A stretch of DNA of 64,000 nucleotides from Candidatus Kosakonia sp. 282A-S69 (GTDB taxonomy: Bacteria > Pseudomonadota > Gammaproteobacteria > Enterobacterales > Enterobacteriaceae), in assembly GCF_029433855.1 (NCBI RefSeq), contig NZ_JAROAU010000003.1:62001-126000 (forward strand), read 5' to 3'. Shown here in pieces: positions 57,383-64,000 of the stretch. The notes under the pieces are model-generated. The model searched no databases and had not been told where the DNA came from. It was given only the letters and a program-made list of their open reading frames with translations. Each line of letters opens with the position of its first letter. Position 1 is the first letter of the stretch. A program made the translations under genes and the position numbers.

Positions 57383-57555
57383 AAATAAGCGCCAGCGTCA
57401 TCCGGCATAAACACCGCGCAATCACGTAGGCCGGATAAGCGCAGCGCCATCCGGCATAAAACCGCACGATCCCCGTAGGCCGGATCAGCGTCAGCACCAC
57501 CCGGCATAAAGACCGCACGATCCCCGTAGGCCGGATAAGCGCAGCGCCATCCGGC
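57375..57555. repeat. Tandem REP array between mtr and yhbW
   Basis: Three good units (57426-57455, 57475-57505, 57526-57555) read GTAGGCCGGATAAGCGCAGC and end CCATCCGGC or CCACCCGGC. A degenerate first unit lies at 57375-57406. All share the same orientation, with a period of about 50 bp and near-identical spacers of about 20 bp (ATAAAACCGCACGATCCCC-like). This is a REP cluster between the 3' ends of convergent genes, as is usual. Confidence 0.9.
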
Positions 57556-57572
57556 ATAAAACGGGCAACGTT

Positions 57573-58580
57573 CTAACCAAACATTTCCTCTTTCACCTGC
57601 ATCGCCAGCTCAAACGAGTGCAGCCGCGCCTGGTGATCGAATATTTGCCCGTTAACCATAATCTCATCCGCCCCGGTTTCCCGCAGGATCGACTCAAGCC
57701 CGTGGCGCACTTTCGCTTTATCACCCACCAGCGACATGCTCAACGCCTGCTGCACGCCATACTGTTCAGACGGCGACCAGAAGTGATCCATATTCTCAAT
57801 CGGCGGCGGCAGCTGGCTCGTCTCACCGCGGCGCAGCTTCACAAACGCCTGCTGCATAGAGGTAAAGAGATACTCCGCATCGCGATTACTGTCGGCGGCG
57901 ACAATATTGATGCACACCATCGCGTAGGGTTTATCCAGCCGCGCCGAGGGCCTGAACTGGGTGCGATAGAGGTGCAGCGCCTGGAACAGCATATCTGGCG
58001 CAAAGTGTGAGGCGAAGGCAAACGGCAGACCCTGTTGGGCGGCAAGCTGCGCACTGTAAAGGCTTGAGCCTAACAGCCATACCGGGATCTTCTCGCCGTA
58101 ACCCGGTACCGGGCGCACGTGCGGGTTCGGATCGTTAGCATCAAACCAGTCAACCAGCTCCTTCACATCGCGCGGGAAATTATCAACATCGCCGCTCATA
58201 TGGCGGCGCAGCGCCATCATGGTGCGCTGATCGCTGCCCGGCGCACGGCCAAGCCCGAGATCGATACGCCCCGGATAGAGCGTATTCAGCGTCCCGAACT
58301 GCTCGGCGATCACCAGCGGAGCGTGGTTCGGCAGCATCACGCCGCCAGAGCCGAGACGCAGGGTTTGCGTATTCGCCGCCAGGTAGCCGATCAAGACCGA
58401 CGTCGCCGCGCTGGCGATGCCGGTCATATTGTGGTGCTCCGCCAGCCAGAAGCGATCGTAACCGCGCTTCTCTGCCAGCTTCGCCAGATCGAGGGAATGG
58501 GTAAACGCGTCACGCGCGCTTGAGTTTTGTGGAATCGGCGCTAAATCAAGCACCGAAAACGCAACGGTTTTCTCAGACAT
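57573..58580 (-). CDS. yhbW: YhbW, luciferase-like monooxygenase family protein
   Basis: The 335-residue product is a flavin-dependent luciferase-like (bacterial luciferase alpha-type) protein. It contains [44 protein letters not shown] and the [15 protein letters not shown] segment. The E. coli homologue is uncharacterised biochemically; a TIM-barrel flavoenzyme is expected. I chose MSEKTVAF as the start; an upstream GTG would add two residues. It follows ubiV in the same direction, 140 bp away. Confidence 0.94.
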   Translation of the reverse strand: MSEKTVAFSVLDLAPIPQNSSARDAFTHSLDLAKLAEKRGYDRFWLAEHHNMTGIASAATSVLIGYLAANTQTLRLGSGGVMLPNHAPLVIAEQFGTLNTLYPGRIDLGLGRAPGSDQRTMMALRRHMSGDVDNFPRDVKELVDWFDANDPNPHVRPVPGYGEKIPVWLLGSSLYSAQLAAQQGLPFAFASHFAPDMLFQALHLYRTQFRPSARLDKPYAMVCINIVAADSNRDAEYLFTSMQQAFVKLRRGETSQLPPPIENMDHFWSPSEQYGVQQALSMSLVGDKAKVRHGLESILRETGADEIMVNGQIFDHQARLHSFELAMQVKEEMFG

Positions 58581-58720
58581 AAACACTCACTTTGCTACAG
58601 CATCGTCATCAGATTGAAGGTCTTCTTCCAGCCTGGCGCAAGGAGCCGCGTCAGGCCAGAAAAGCTGCAACTTTCATACTGCATGAACGGGCGACGATTG
58701 CTGTTAACAAAGTGAGCCTT

Positions 58721-59599
58721 TTACGCCTCGAGCATCAGCCCCGGCAGCCTGCGCCAGTAACCATTGCAGTCGCTGTCCGACGCCAGCGGCAGCGGCGCGC
58801 CGCCGGTTTCATTCGCTTTGAACGCCTCCAGCATGGTGAAGGTTTCACTGCCCATCGGCGAAAGCCGCACAATATCGACCAACCCCTGCATTGAGGTGAG
58901 CTCATTGCCGAGGTTGTAGACATAGCCACTCATGGTCTGAATGCCGTTGAGTACGAAAACCTGTTGATCCTCCTGCGAACGCATGCTGCGCCCGGTCGGG
59001 TAGTTAATGCAGCAGGTTTCGCACTCATCCTTCGGCCGATTCTCCGAACGCGCGGTAAAACAGCGGGCAGAGTAGGCGAGAGGCAGATGGCCATAGCTCA
59101 GCACTTCAACTTCGAACTGATGGCGAATCGCCAGCGTGTCGCACTGATCGAGCAGGTTCACCAGCCAGTCGCGGGAGAGCTCCACCGGCATGCACCAGCG
59201 CACCATCCCCTGTTTGAGCAGCAAGCGCAGGGTAACGGCGTTATAGCAGTTAAGGGCATGCCCGGCGACAAACGGCAGCTTGCGCTCGGCGCACAAATTC
59301 ACTACGCCAAGATCGCTCGCCTCCAGCAGAAACTCGCCGTTATCGACATAGCGCTTCAGTTCGTTGAGTTCCGATGAGGCCTGTACCAGCGCCAGCGTCG
59401 AAATCACCACCTGTTTGCCGCTGTCGGCCAGCGCTTTTGCCATCGCCAGCCAGTCACCCACTTTCGTCGCGCGGCGTTTGCTGCACACCGCTTCACCGAG
59501 ATAGACCACATCAGCGTGGCTGTTTGCCGCCTGCTGATAAAAATCCTCAAGTGTCTCTTTTGACCAGTAGTAAAGCACCGGCCCTAATGAATATTTCAT
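58721..59599 (-). CDS. ubiV: UbiV, O2-independent ubiquinone hydroxylation protein
   Basis: The 292-residue U32-family protein (YhbV) works with UbiU in oxygen-independent hydroxylation of ubiquinone precursors. The four [4Fe-4S] ligands known in E. coli are present: Cys39, Cys180, Cys193 and Cys197 (CETCC gives a fifth, Cys196). It follows ubiU by 7 bp, so the two are translated from one transcript. Expression in E. coli requires FNR under anaerobiosis. Confidence 0.96.
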   Translation of the reverse strand: MKYSLGPVLYYWSKETLEDFYQQAANSHADVVYLGEAVCSKRRATKVGDWLAMAKALADSGKQVVISTLALVQASSELNELKRYVDNGEFLLEASDLGVVNLCAERKLPFVAGHALNCYNAVTLRLLLKQGMVRWCMPVELSRDWLVNLLDQCDTLAIRHQFEVEVLSYGHLPLAYSARCFTARSENRPKDECETCCINYPTGRSMRSQEDQQVFVLNGIQTMSGYVYNLGNELTSMQGLVDIVRLSPMGSETFTMLEAFKANETGGAPLPLASDSDCNGYWRRLPGLMLEA

Positions 59600-59606
59600 G
59601 GTTTAC

Positions 59607-60602
59607 CTACTGCCATTTACGGTGATACGCGCCGAGGGTGGTCTGGGTGCCTTCTGACATCGCACCGAGTGTCGCCATCCACGCCGGTTGTGGCACAAAA
59701 TCCTGCGGGGAGGCGATACAGCGATCGATCGCCTGTCGCCACACTTTCGCCACCAGGCTGACATACGCCGGGCTGCGCTGGCGCCCTTCAATTTTCACTG
59801 AGGCAATATTCGCCGCCAGCAGATCTGGCAGCAGCTCAAGCGTGTTGAGGCTGGTCGGCTCCTCCAGCACGTGATAGCGCTCGCCATCCACCCGATAGCG
59901 CCCTTTGCACAGCGTCGGGTAACCGGCGTTTTCCCCCTCCTGATAGCGATCGATCAGCACATCGTTGAGGCGGGATTCCAGCCCCTGCGGCGTTTGTTGC
60001 CAGCGCACAAAGCGCGCCGGAGAGCAGGCACCGACGGTATTCGGTGACTCGCCGGTCAGGTAAGAGGAGAGGTAACAGCGCCCTTCAGCCATGATGCACA
60101 GGCTACCGAAGGCGAAAACTTCCAGCGGTACCGGCGTCACGCGGGCAAGCTGTTTGACTTGATGAATGGAGAGCACACGCGGCAGCACCACGCGGGCGAC
60201 ATCAAAGTGACGGTGATAAAAGCGGATCGCCTCTTCATTGGTCGCCGAGGCCTGCACGGAGACGTGACGCTCAATATGCGGATAGCGCGCGGCGGCATAC
60301 TCCAGCATCGCGAGGTCGGCCAGGATCAGCGCATCCGCGCCAATCTGCGCCGCCATATCCACCGCGCGCTCCCAGCGCTGGTAGCCATCCGGGTGCGCAA
60401 AGGTATTGATGGCAATATGCAGCTTGCGGCGATGCTGGTGCACGAAACTGACCGCTTCCTGCAGCTTCTTCTCGGTAAAGTTGAGTCCGGCAAAATGACG
60501 GGCGTTAGTGTCATCTTTCAGGCCGATATATACCGCATCGGCACCATTTTCGATGGCCGCTTTCAGTGCCGGTAGGTTCCCGGCAGGGCAGAGCAACTCC
60601 AT
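59607..60602 (-). CDS. ubiU: UbiU, O2-independent ubiquinone hydroxylation protein
   Basis: The 331-residue U32 peptidase-like protein (YhbU) forms a heterodimer with UbiV. The iron-sulfur cysteines 169, 176, 193 and 232 are all present, the second in the U32 signature EGRCYLSSYLTG. The start MELLCPAGNLPALKAAIENGAD is family-typical. It is divergent from ubiT. The gap should hold a shared anaerobic control region; I saw only TTGAT half-sites there, not a full FNR box. Confidence 0.97.
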   Translation of the reverse strand: MELLCPAGNLPALKAAIENGADAVYIGLKDDTNARHFAGLNFTEKKLQEAVSFVHQHRRKLHIAINTFAHPDGYQRWERAVDMAAQIGADALILADLAMLEYAAARYPHIERHVSVQASATNEEAIRFYHRHFDVARVVLPRVLSIHQVKQLARVTPVPLEVFAFGSLCIMAEGRCYLSSYLTGESPNTVGACSPARFVRWQQTPQGLESRLNDVLIDRYQEGENAGYPTLCKGRYRVDGERYHVLEEPTSLNTLELLPDLLAANIASVKIEGRQRSPAYVSLVAKVWRQAIDRCIASPQDFVPQPAWMATLGAMSEGTQTTLGAYHRKWQ

Positions 60603-60842
60603 AGTCTTTCCTGCAATCAGGGGCGCAGTGGCCCGGGCGTACCCCGAAGGGTCACTGAATTGTTAATGAGCTGGGATTCTAGTTAACCTGTCAGCGACAA
60701 TTTTTGATTTGAGGCAGTTAAATGCGTATTGATGACGGCAATAATCGTTGCCCATTTATTCCGTAATTGTTGATATGCGCCGCTATGCACATTGCTGATT
60801 GTGGCAAAATAGCGCGTATTATCACTTCAGGGAGTCATCGTC

Positions 60843-61367
60843 GTGTTGGAAAAATTGCGCTCACAGCTTGTTCATCTTGGCCCGTCACTGCTCGCTGTTC
60901 CGGTAAAGCTGACGCCGTTTGCCCTCAAACGTCAGGTGCTGGAACAGGTGCTGCGCTGGCAATTCCAACAGGCGCTGGCGGAGGGTGAGCTTGAGTTTCT
61001 TGAAGGGCGCTGGTTAAGTATTCAGGTACGTGATATTGGCCTGACGTGGTATACCTCTGTTGAGGACGGGCAGATGCTCGTGCGTGAGTCTGCCGACGCG
61101 GATGTCAGCTTTAGCGCCGATGCCAGCGATTTACTGATGATTGCCGCGCGAAAACAGGATCCGGATACGCTTTTCTTCCAGCGTCGCCTGCTTATTGAAG
61201 GGGACACGGAACTGGGGCTGTATGTTAAAAACCTGATGGACGCCATTGAGCTGGAGCAGATGCCAAAACCCCTGCGGGTGATGCTGCTGCAGCTGGCGGA
61301 TTTTGTTGAGGCGGGCCTGAAAACGCCGCCTGCAACGACACAACCTTCTGTAGGTGAGCCATGCTGA
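60843..61367 (+). CDS. ubiT: UbiT, SCP2-domain accessory protein for anaerobic ubiquinone synthesis
   Basis: The 174-residue product (YhbT) has an SCP2 lipid-binding domain (about 40-140) that binds prenylated quinone precursors and, in E. coli, replaces aerobic UbiJ under anoxia. It starts at GTG (MLEKLRSQLVHLGPS) after a CAGGGAGTC site. Its last codons overlap the yhbS ATG, so those genes are coupled. Length equals E. coli UbiT. Confidence 0.95.
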   Translation: MLEKLRSQLVHLGPSLLAVPVKLTPFALKRQVLEQVLRWQFQQALAEGELEFLEGRWLSIQVRDIGLTWYTSVEDGQMLVRESADADVSFSADASDLLMIAARKQDPDTLFFQRRLLIEGDTELGLYVKNLMDAIELEQMPKPLRVMLLQLADFVEAGLKTPPATTQPSVGEPC

Positions 61368-61864
61368 TTAGAGTTGAAATTCCCATTGATGCACCTGGTA
61401 TCGACGCTCTCCTGCGCCGCAGTTTCAGCGGCGAGGCTGAAGCGTCACTGGTGCACGATCTGCGTGAAGACGGGTTGATCACGCTGGGATGCGTTGCCAC
61501 GGACGATGAAGGGCAGGTGGTGGGCTATGCGGCATTTAGCCCGGTCGCTGTCGCAGGTGAGGAGCTGCAGTGGGTGGCGCTCGCGCCGCTGGCGGTGGAT
61601 CAAGCCTACCGCGGTCAGGGCATTGCCCGCCAGCTCGTCTATGAAGGGCTGGATTCACTCAATGAATTTGGCTACGCCGCCGCGGTAACGCTGGGCGATG
61701 CTGATTTCTACCAGCGTTTAGGCTTTGAACGGGCAGCGCAGTACGATTTACGCTGCGCCTGGTCGCAAAGCGAAGCCGCATTCCTCGTACATCGCCTTGC
61801 TGACGACGCTTTCAATGGTGTCAGTGGCCTGGTGGAGTACAGCGATCACTTCAATCGCTTTTAA
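61361..61864 (+). CDS. yhbS: YhbS, GNAT-family N-acetyltransferase
   Basis: The 167-residue product has the GNAT fold. The acetyl-CoA motif A is [22 protein letters not shown] (R/Q-x-x-G-x-G/A), and the later YQRLGFER motif B is present. The acyl acceptor is unknown to me. It overlaps ubiT at the start. Its 3' end overlaps the convergent yhbQ by 14 bp, so the two mRNAs are complementary at their ends. Confidence 0.93.
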   Translation: MLIRVEIPIDAPGIDALLRRSFSGEAEASLVHDLREDGLITLGCVATDDEGQVVGYAAFSPVAVAGEELQWVALAPLAVDQAYRGQGIARQLVYEGLDSLNEFGYAAAVTLGDADFYQRLGFERAAQYDLRCAWSQSEAAFLVHRLADDAFNGVSGLVEYSDHFNRF

Positions 61865-62153
61865 CCCCTGACGTCAGTAGCGTTTCCCGCAGCGCCTCGA
61901 ATACGCCCTCTCCGGCAACGAGGCGCTCTTTCTGAGGCTTGGGTAACTGCTTAATACGATACTCGAGGCGTAGCGCCAGCGAACGCTCGCCAACCTGCGC
62001 CGAAAAGACCAGTTCCAGCGCGCCCTTACCGCGCAGCGCTTTCGCCCCCTTTCCCGTTTGATGCTGCGTAAAACGCCGCGCAACATCGGTTGTAATACCG
62101 GTGTAGAGCAGGTTGTCGCGCGTACGGATGAGATAGAGAAACCAGGGCGTCAT
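61851..62153 (-). CDS. yhbQ: YhbQ, GIY-YIG nuclease-family protein
   Basis: The 100-residue product has the GIY-YIG fold: [23 protein letters not shown] carries the two-tyrosine motif variant and conserved arginine, followed by a [10 protein letters not shown] segment. The E. coli homologue has been reported to be a DNA endonuclease. I chose MTPWFLYL as the start; an upstream ATG would add 13 unconserved residues. It ends inside the 3' end of convergent yhbS. Confidence 0.92.
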   Translation of the reverse strand: MTPWFLYLIRTRDNLLYTGITTDVARRFTQHQTGKGAKALRGKGALELVFSAQVGERSLALRLEYRIKQLPKPQKERLVAGEGVFEALRETLLTSGVKSD

Positions 62154-62206
62154 AGGGATCTTCGCTGTGTTAAGGTGGGCGAAAAATAGCATGAGAAGGA
62201 GAAAAA

Positions 62207-62644
62207 ATGGAGTCTCTTGCGGCGATTAACCGCTGGCTGGCAAAGCAGCATGTCGTGACCTGGTGCGTGGCAAAAGAGGGCGAACTCTGGTGCGCCAACG
62301 CCTTCTATATCTACGATCCGCAGGCCATCGCCTTCTATGTGCTGAGCGAAGATAAAACGCGTCATGCGCAGATGACAGGCTCACGCGCCCCGGTGGCCGG
62401 TACGGTTAACGGGCAGCCGAAAAGCGTCGCCTTGATTCGCGGCGTGCAATTTTCCGGTGAGATAAAACGGCTGGAAGAGGCGGAAAGCGCGGCGCTGCGC
62501 GAGCGCTACAACCGACGCTTTCCGATAGCCCGCGCGCTGTCAGCCCCGATGTGGGAGATTCGCCTTAGCGAAATCAAATTCACCGACAACACGCTGGGAT
62601 TTGGCAAAAAATTTCACTGGCTACGCGACTCAGGCACCGAGTAG
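62207..62644 (+). CDS. yhbP: YhbP, UPF0306 family protein
   Basis: The 145-residue product belongs to UPF0306 and looks like a split-barrel flavin-reductase or pyridoxamine-oxidase-like fold. It has the sequence [20 protein letters not shown] and a C-terminal [16 protein letters not shown]. No activity is established. GAGAAGGAGAAAAA precedes the ATG. Its end overlaps the convergent yhbO by 15 bp. It is two residues shorter than my memory of the E. coli protein. Confidence 0.92.
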   Translation: MESLAAINRWLAKQHVVTWCVAKEGELWCANAFYIYDPQAIAFYVLSEDKTRHAQMTGSRAPVAGTVNGQPKSVALIRGVQFSGEIKRLEEAESAALRERYNRRFPIARALSAPMWEIRLSEIKFTDNTLGFGKKFHWLRDSGTE

Positions 62645-63148
62645 ACGCAGCGCTTCGCGGTTAAATGCCGGTAAGTCATCAGGCGTACGGCTGGTGACCA
62701 GCTGATCTTTATCGATCACCACCTCCTGGTCGAAAAACTCCGCACCGGCGTTTTTCACATCAATCACAATCGGTTTCACCGCCGTCAGCTTGCGGCCACG
62801 GATCACATCGGCGCTAATCAGCAACTGTGGGCCATGGCAGATGGCAAACACCGGTTTACCGGAGTCAACAAATTCGCGGGTAAAGGTGACAAAGCGGTCG
62901 TCGCCGCGCAGAGAGTCAGGGGAGTGACCGCCAGGCAACAGCAGGGCGTCAAATTCATCCGGGCTCACGTCATCAATGGCTTTATCGATCTTAACTTTTG
63001 CCTCGCCCTGTTTGCCGGTGACGGTTTTTCCGGCCTCTTTCTCAATCGTCACAACCTCATGCCCGGCTTTGCGATAGGCTTCTGCCGGAGAGGTGAATTC
63101 TGAATCTTCAAACTCGTCGGTGATCAAGACCGCTATTTTCTTGCTCAT
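62630..63148 (-). CDS. yhbO: YhbO, DJ-1/PfpI-family stress protein (deglycase-like)
   Basis: The 172-residue product is a PfpI/DJ-1-type protein with the nucleophile Cys104 in [10 protein letters not shown], the glutamate of DEFEDSEF and the histidine after Cys (AICHGP). E. coli YhbO protects against several stresses and has been reported as a protein/nucleotide deglycase, which is debated. It overlaps yhbP at the 3' end and is divergent from yraR. The window contains a second family member, ElbB. Confidence 0.95.
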   Translation of the reverse strand: MSKKIAVLITDEFEDSEFTSPAEAYRKAGHEVVTIEKEAGKTVTGKQGEAKVKIDKAIDDVSPDEFDALLLPGGHSPDSLRGDDRFVTFTREFVDSGKPVFAICHGPQLLISADVIRGRKLTAVKPIVIDVKNAGAEFFDQEVVIDKDQLVTSRTPDDLPAFNREALRLLGA

Positions 63149-63266
63149 ACTTCCTCCGTTGTTTTGGCTTCAGAAAGGGAGTTATCCATACTGTACTCAC
63201 CAGTAACCGTAAGCCTGGTTCACGAGGCTGACATTGCAAGGCAGATTCGTCTGTAAAGGAGAGGGG

Positions 63267-63920
63267 ATGGAGCGGGTATTAATCACCGGCGCGACCGGTT
63301 TAGTCGGCGGGCATCTGTTGCGGTTGCTGATGGCGGAGCCGGGCGTCAGCGCCATCTACGCGCCAACGCGTCGGCCGCTGCAAAGCGCCGAAGGCGTAAT
63401 CAATCCGCACGACCCGCAGCTCAGCGATGCGCTGGCGCAGGTCACCGAACCGGTTGATACGGTCTTCTGCTGCCTGGGCACCACGCGGCGCGAAGCGGGC
63501 AGCAAAGAGGCATTTGTGCTGGCCGACTTCACGCTGGTGGTAGACACGGCCTTAACTGGCCAAAGGCTCAATGCCAGACAGCTGCTGGTGGTCAGTTCCA
63601 TGGGCGCTAATGCGCATTCGCCCTTTTTCTATAACCGGGTGAAAGGGGAGATGGAAGCAGCGCTTATCGCTCAGCAGTGGCCATCGCTGACGCTGGCGCG
63701 TCCGTCGATGCTGCTCGGTGAGCGTGAGAAAAAACGGGCTAACGAATCACTGCTGGCACCGCTATTTCGCCTGCTGCCGGGTAACTGGAAGTCGATTGCC
63801 GCGCAAGATGTCGCCCGCGCGCTGCTGGCCGCGGCGCGTTCTGGCGATAACCGCGGGGTAGAAATTATCGAATCAGCACAGCTGTGGGCGATGGCATCGC
63901 CGCGCCCGTTTGCAAAATAG
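63267..63920 (+). CDS. yraR: YraR, putative NAD(P)-binding oxidoreductase
   Basis: The 217-residue product has an N-terminal Rossmann fold ([16 protein letters not shown], residues about 4-19) and the conserved [35 protein letters not shown] and [10 protein letters not shown] segments of the NAD(P)H-binding/HTATIP2-like family. The substrate is unknown. I chose the ATG after AAAGGAGAGGGG; an earlier start would add 11 residues. It precedes yraQ in the same direction. Confidence 0.92.
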   Translation: MERVLITGATGLVGGHLLRLLMAEPGVSAIYAPTRRPLQSAEGVINPHDPQLSDALAQVTEPVDTVFCCLGTTRREAGSKEAFVLADFTLVVDTALTGQRLNARQLLVVSSMGANAHSPFFYNRVKGEMEAALIAQQWPSLTLARPSMLLGEREKKRANESLLAPLFRLLPGNWKSIAAQDVARALLAAARSGDNRGVEIIESAQLWAMASPRPFAK

Positions 63921-63933
63921 CAATTCAGGCGTA

Positions 63934-63970
63934 CTATGCCGGGGCTAAAAACCACACTATCCCCGGGGCA
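63934..63970 (+). terminator. Possible hairpin between yraR and yraQ
   Basis: ATGCC-GGGG pairs with CCCC-GGGGCAT (with a small bulge) around a 17-nt loop. No T-run follows, so its role is unclear. Confidence 0.4.
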
Positions 63971-63974
63971 TGTT

Positions 63975-64000
63975 ATGGCTGGTCAGTCTTCACCTCAGGC
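63975..64000 (+). CDS. yraQ: YraQ permease-family protein, first codons only
   Basis: The last 26 bases read ATG GCT GGT CAG TCT TCA CCT CAG GC, giving MAGQSSPQ. E. coli YraQ, as I remember it, begins MTGQSSSQAATP, and yraQ is the neighbour of yraR there. The gene runs off the window edge. The match rests on eight residues plus gene order only. Confidence 0.7.

Noticed and set aside
57426..57555. Regular 30-bp repeats with 20-bp spacers that look like a tiny CRISPR array
   Set aside because: The spacers are nearly identical, the repeats are REP elements with internal GCCGG/CCGGC symmetry, and no cas genes are present.
60603..60842. FNR box between ubiU and ubiT
   Set aside because: FNR control is known for ubiUVT, but I see only TTGAT half-sites with poor second halves. 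No full TTGAT-N4-ATCAA could be supported by eye.

Overview
The window is a stretch of core chromosome from a gamma-proteobacterium of the family Enterobacteriaceae. Nearly every gene has a close Escherichia coli K-12 counterpart in the same order as the K-12 degQ/zapG to yraQ segment. It is probably not Escherichia itself. The K-12 nan/dcuD/yhc block between sspB and gltD is absent, yhbX is absent between leuU and argG, and IF2 is 14 residues longer than in K-12. I cannot assign a genus from sequence reading alone. All comparisons with E. coli are from memory of those proteins and loci; no search was run.

Layout, left to right. (1) 1-4.3 kb: divergent zapG and zapE (cell envelope/division), rplM-rpsI (ribosomal proteins) and sspA-sspB (stringent starvation; ClpXP adaptor). 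(2) 4.3-10.2 kb: gltBD glutamate synthase on the minus strand. A 668-bp regulatory gap follows, carrying a CRP-like site, a 19-bp palindrome and a long-looped inverted repeat. (3) 10.9-15.8 kb: yhcC, the arcB anaerobic sensor kinase with the sRNA ArcZ antisense just beyond its 3' end, elbB and mtgA. (4) 15.8-23.8 kb, minus strand: a dense run of yrbG-kdsD-kdsC-lptC-lptA-lptB-rpoN-hpf-ptsN-rapZ-npr. It couples KDO synthesis and LPS transport to sigma-54, ribosome hibernation, the nitrogen PTS and the GlmZ adaptor. (5) 24-28.8 kb: mlaFEDCB phospholipid transport, ibaG and murA. (6) 28.8-36.1 kb: sfsB, ispB, rplU-rpmA-yhbE-obgE, dacB, greA with the GraL leader RNA, and yhbY. (7) 36.2-41.7 kb: rlmE-ftsH, folP-glmM and secG. 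(8) 41.7-43.7 kb: tRNA-Leu (leuU), argG and tRNA-fMet (metY), plus a degraded second copy of the tRNA-Leu 3' end. (9) 43.9-53.9 kb: the translation/RNA-decay superoperon rimP-nusA-infB-rbfA-truB-rpsO-pnp-nlpI. (10) 54-64 kb: yrbN-deaD, mtr, a tandem REP array, yhbW, the anaerobic ubiquinone genes ubiUV and ubiT, yhbS, yhbQ, yhbP, yhbO, yraR and the first codons of yraQ.

Several parts work together. RapZ (control of GlmS through GlmZ), GlmM and MurA serve amino-sugar and peptidoglycan precursor supply. KdsC/KdsD/LptABC and MlaFEDCB build and maintain the two leaflets of the outer membrane. ArcB/ArcZ and UbiUVT serve anaerobic life. RimP, RbfA, TruB, RlmE, YhbY, ObgE and DeaD all act on ribosome maturation.

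I found no phage, insertion sequence, CRISPR array, defence island or clearly new gene system. The unusual material is small: the tRNA-Leu fossil and strong promoter beside metY, the palindrome and inverted repeat in the gltB-yhcC gap, the same-orientation REP array, loss of an internal AUG start in infB, and unusually tight or overlapping convergent gene ends in the yhbS-yhbO region.
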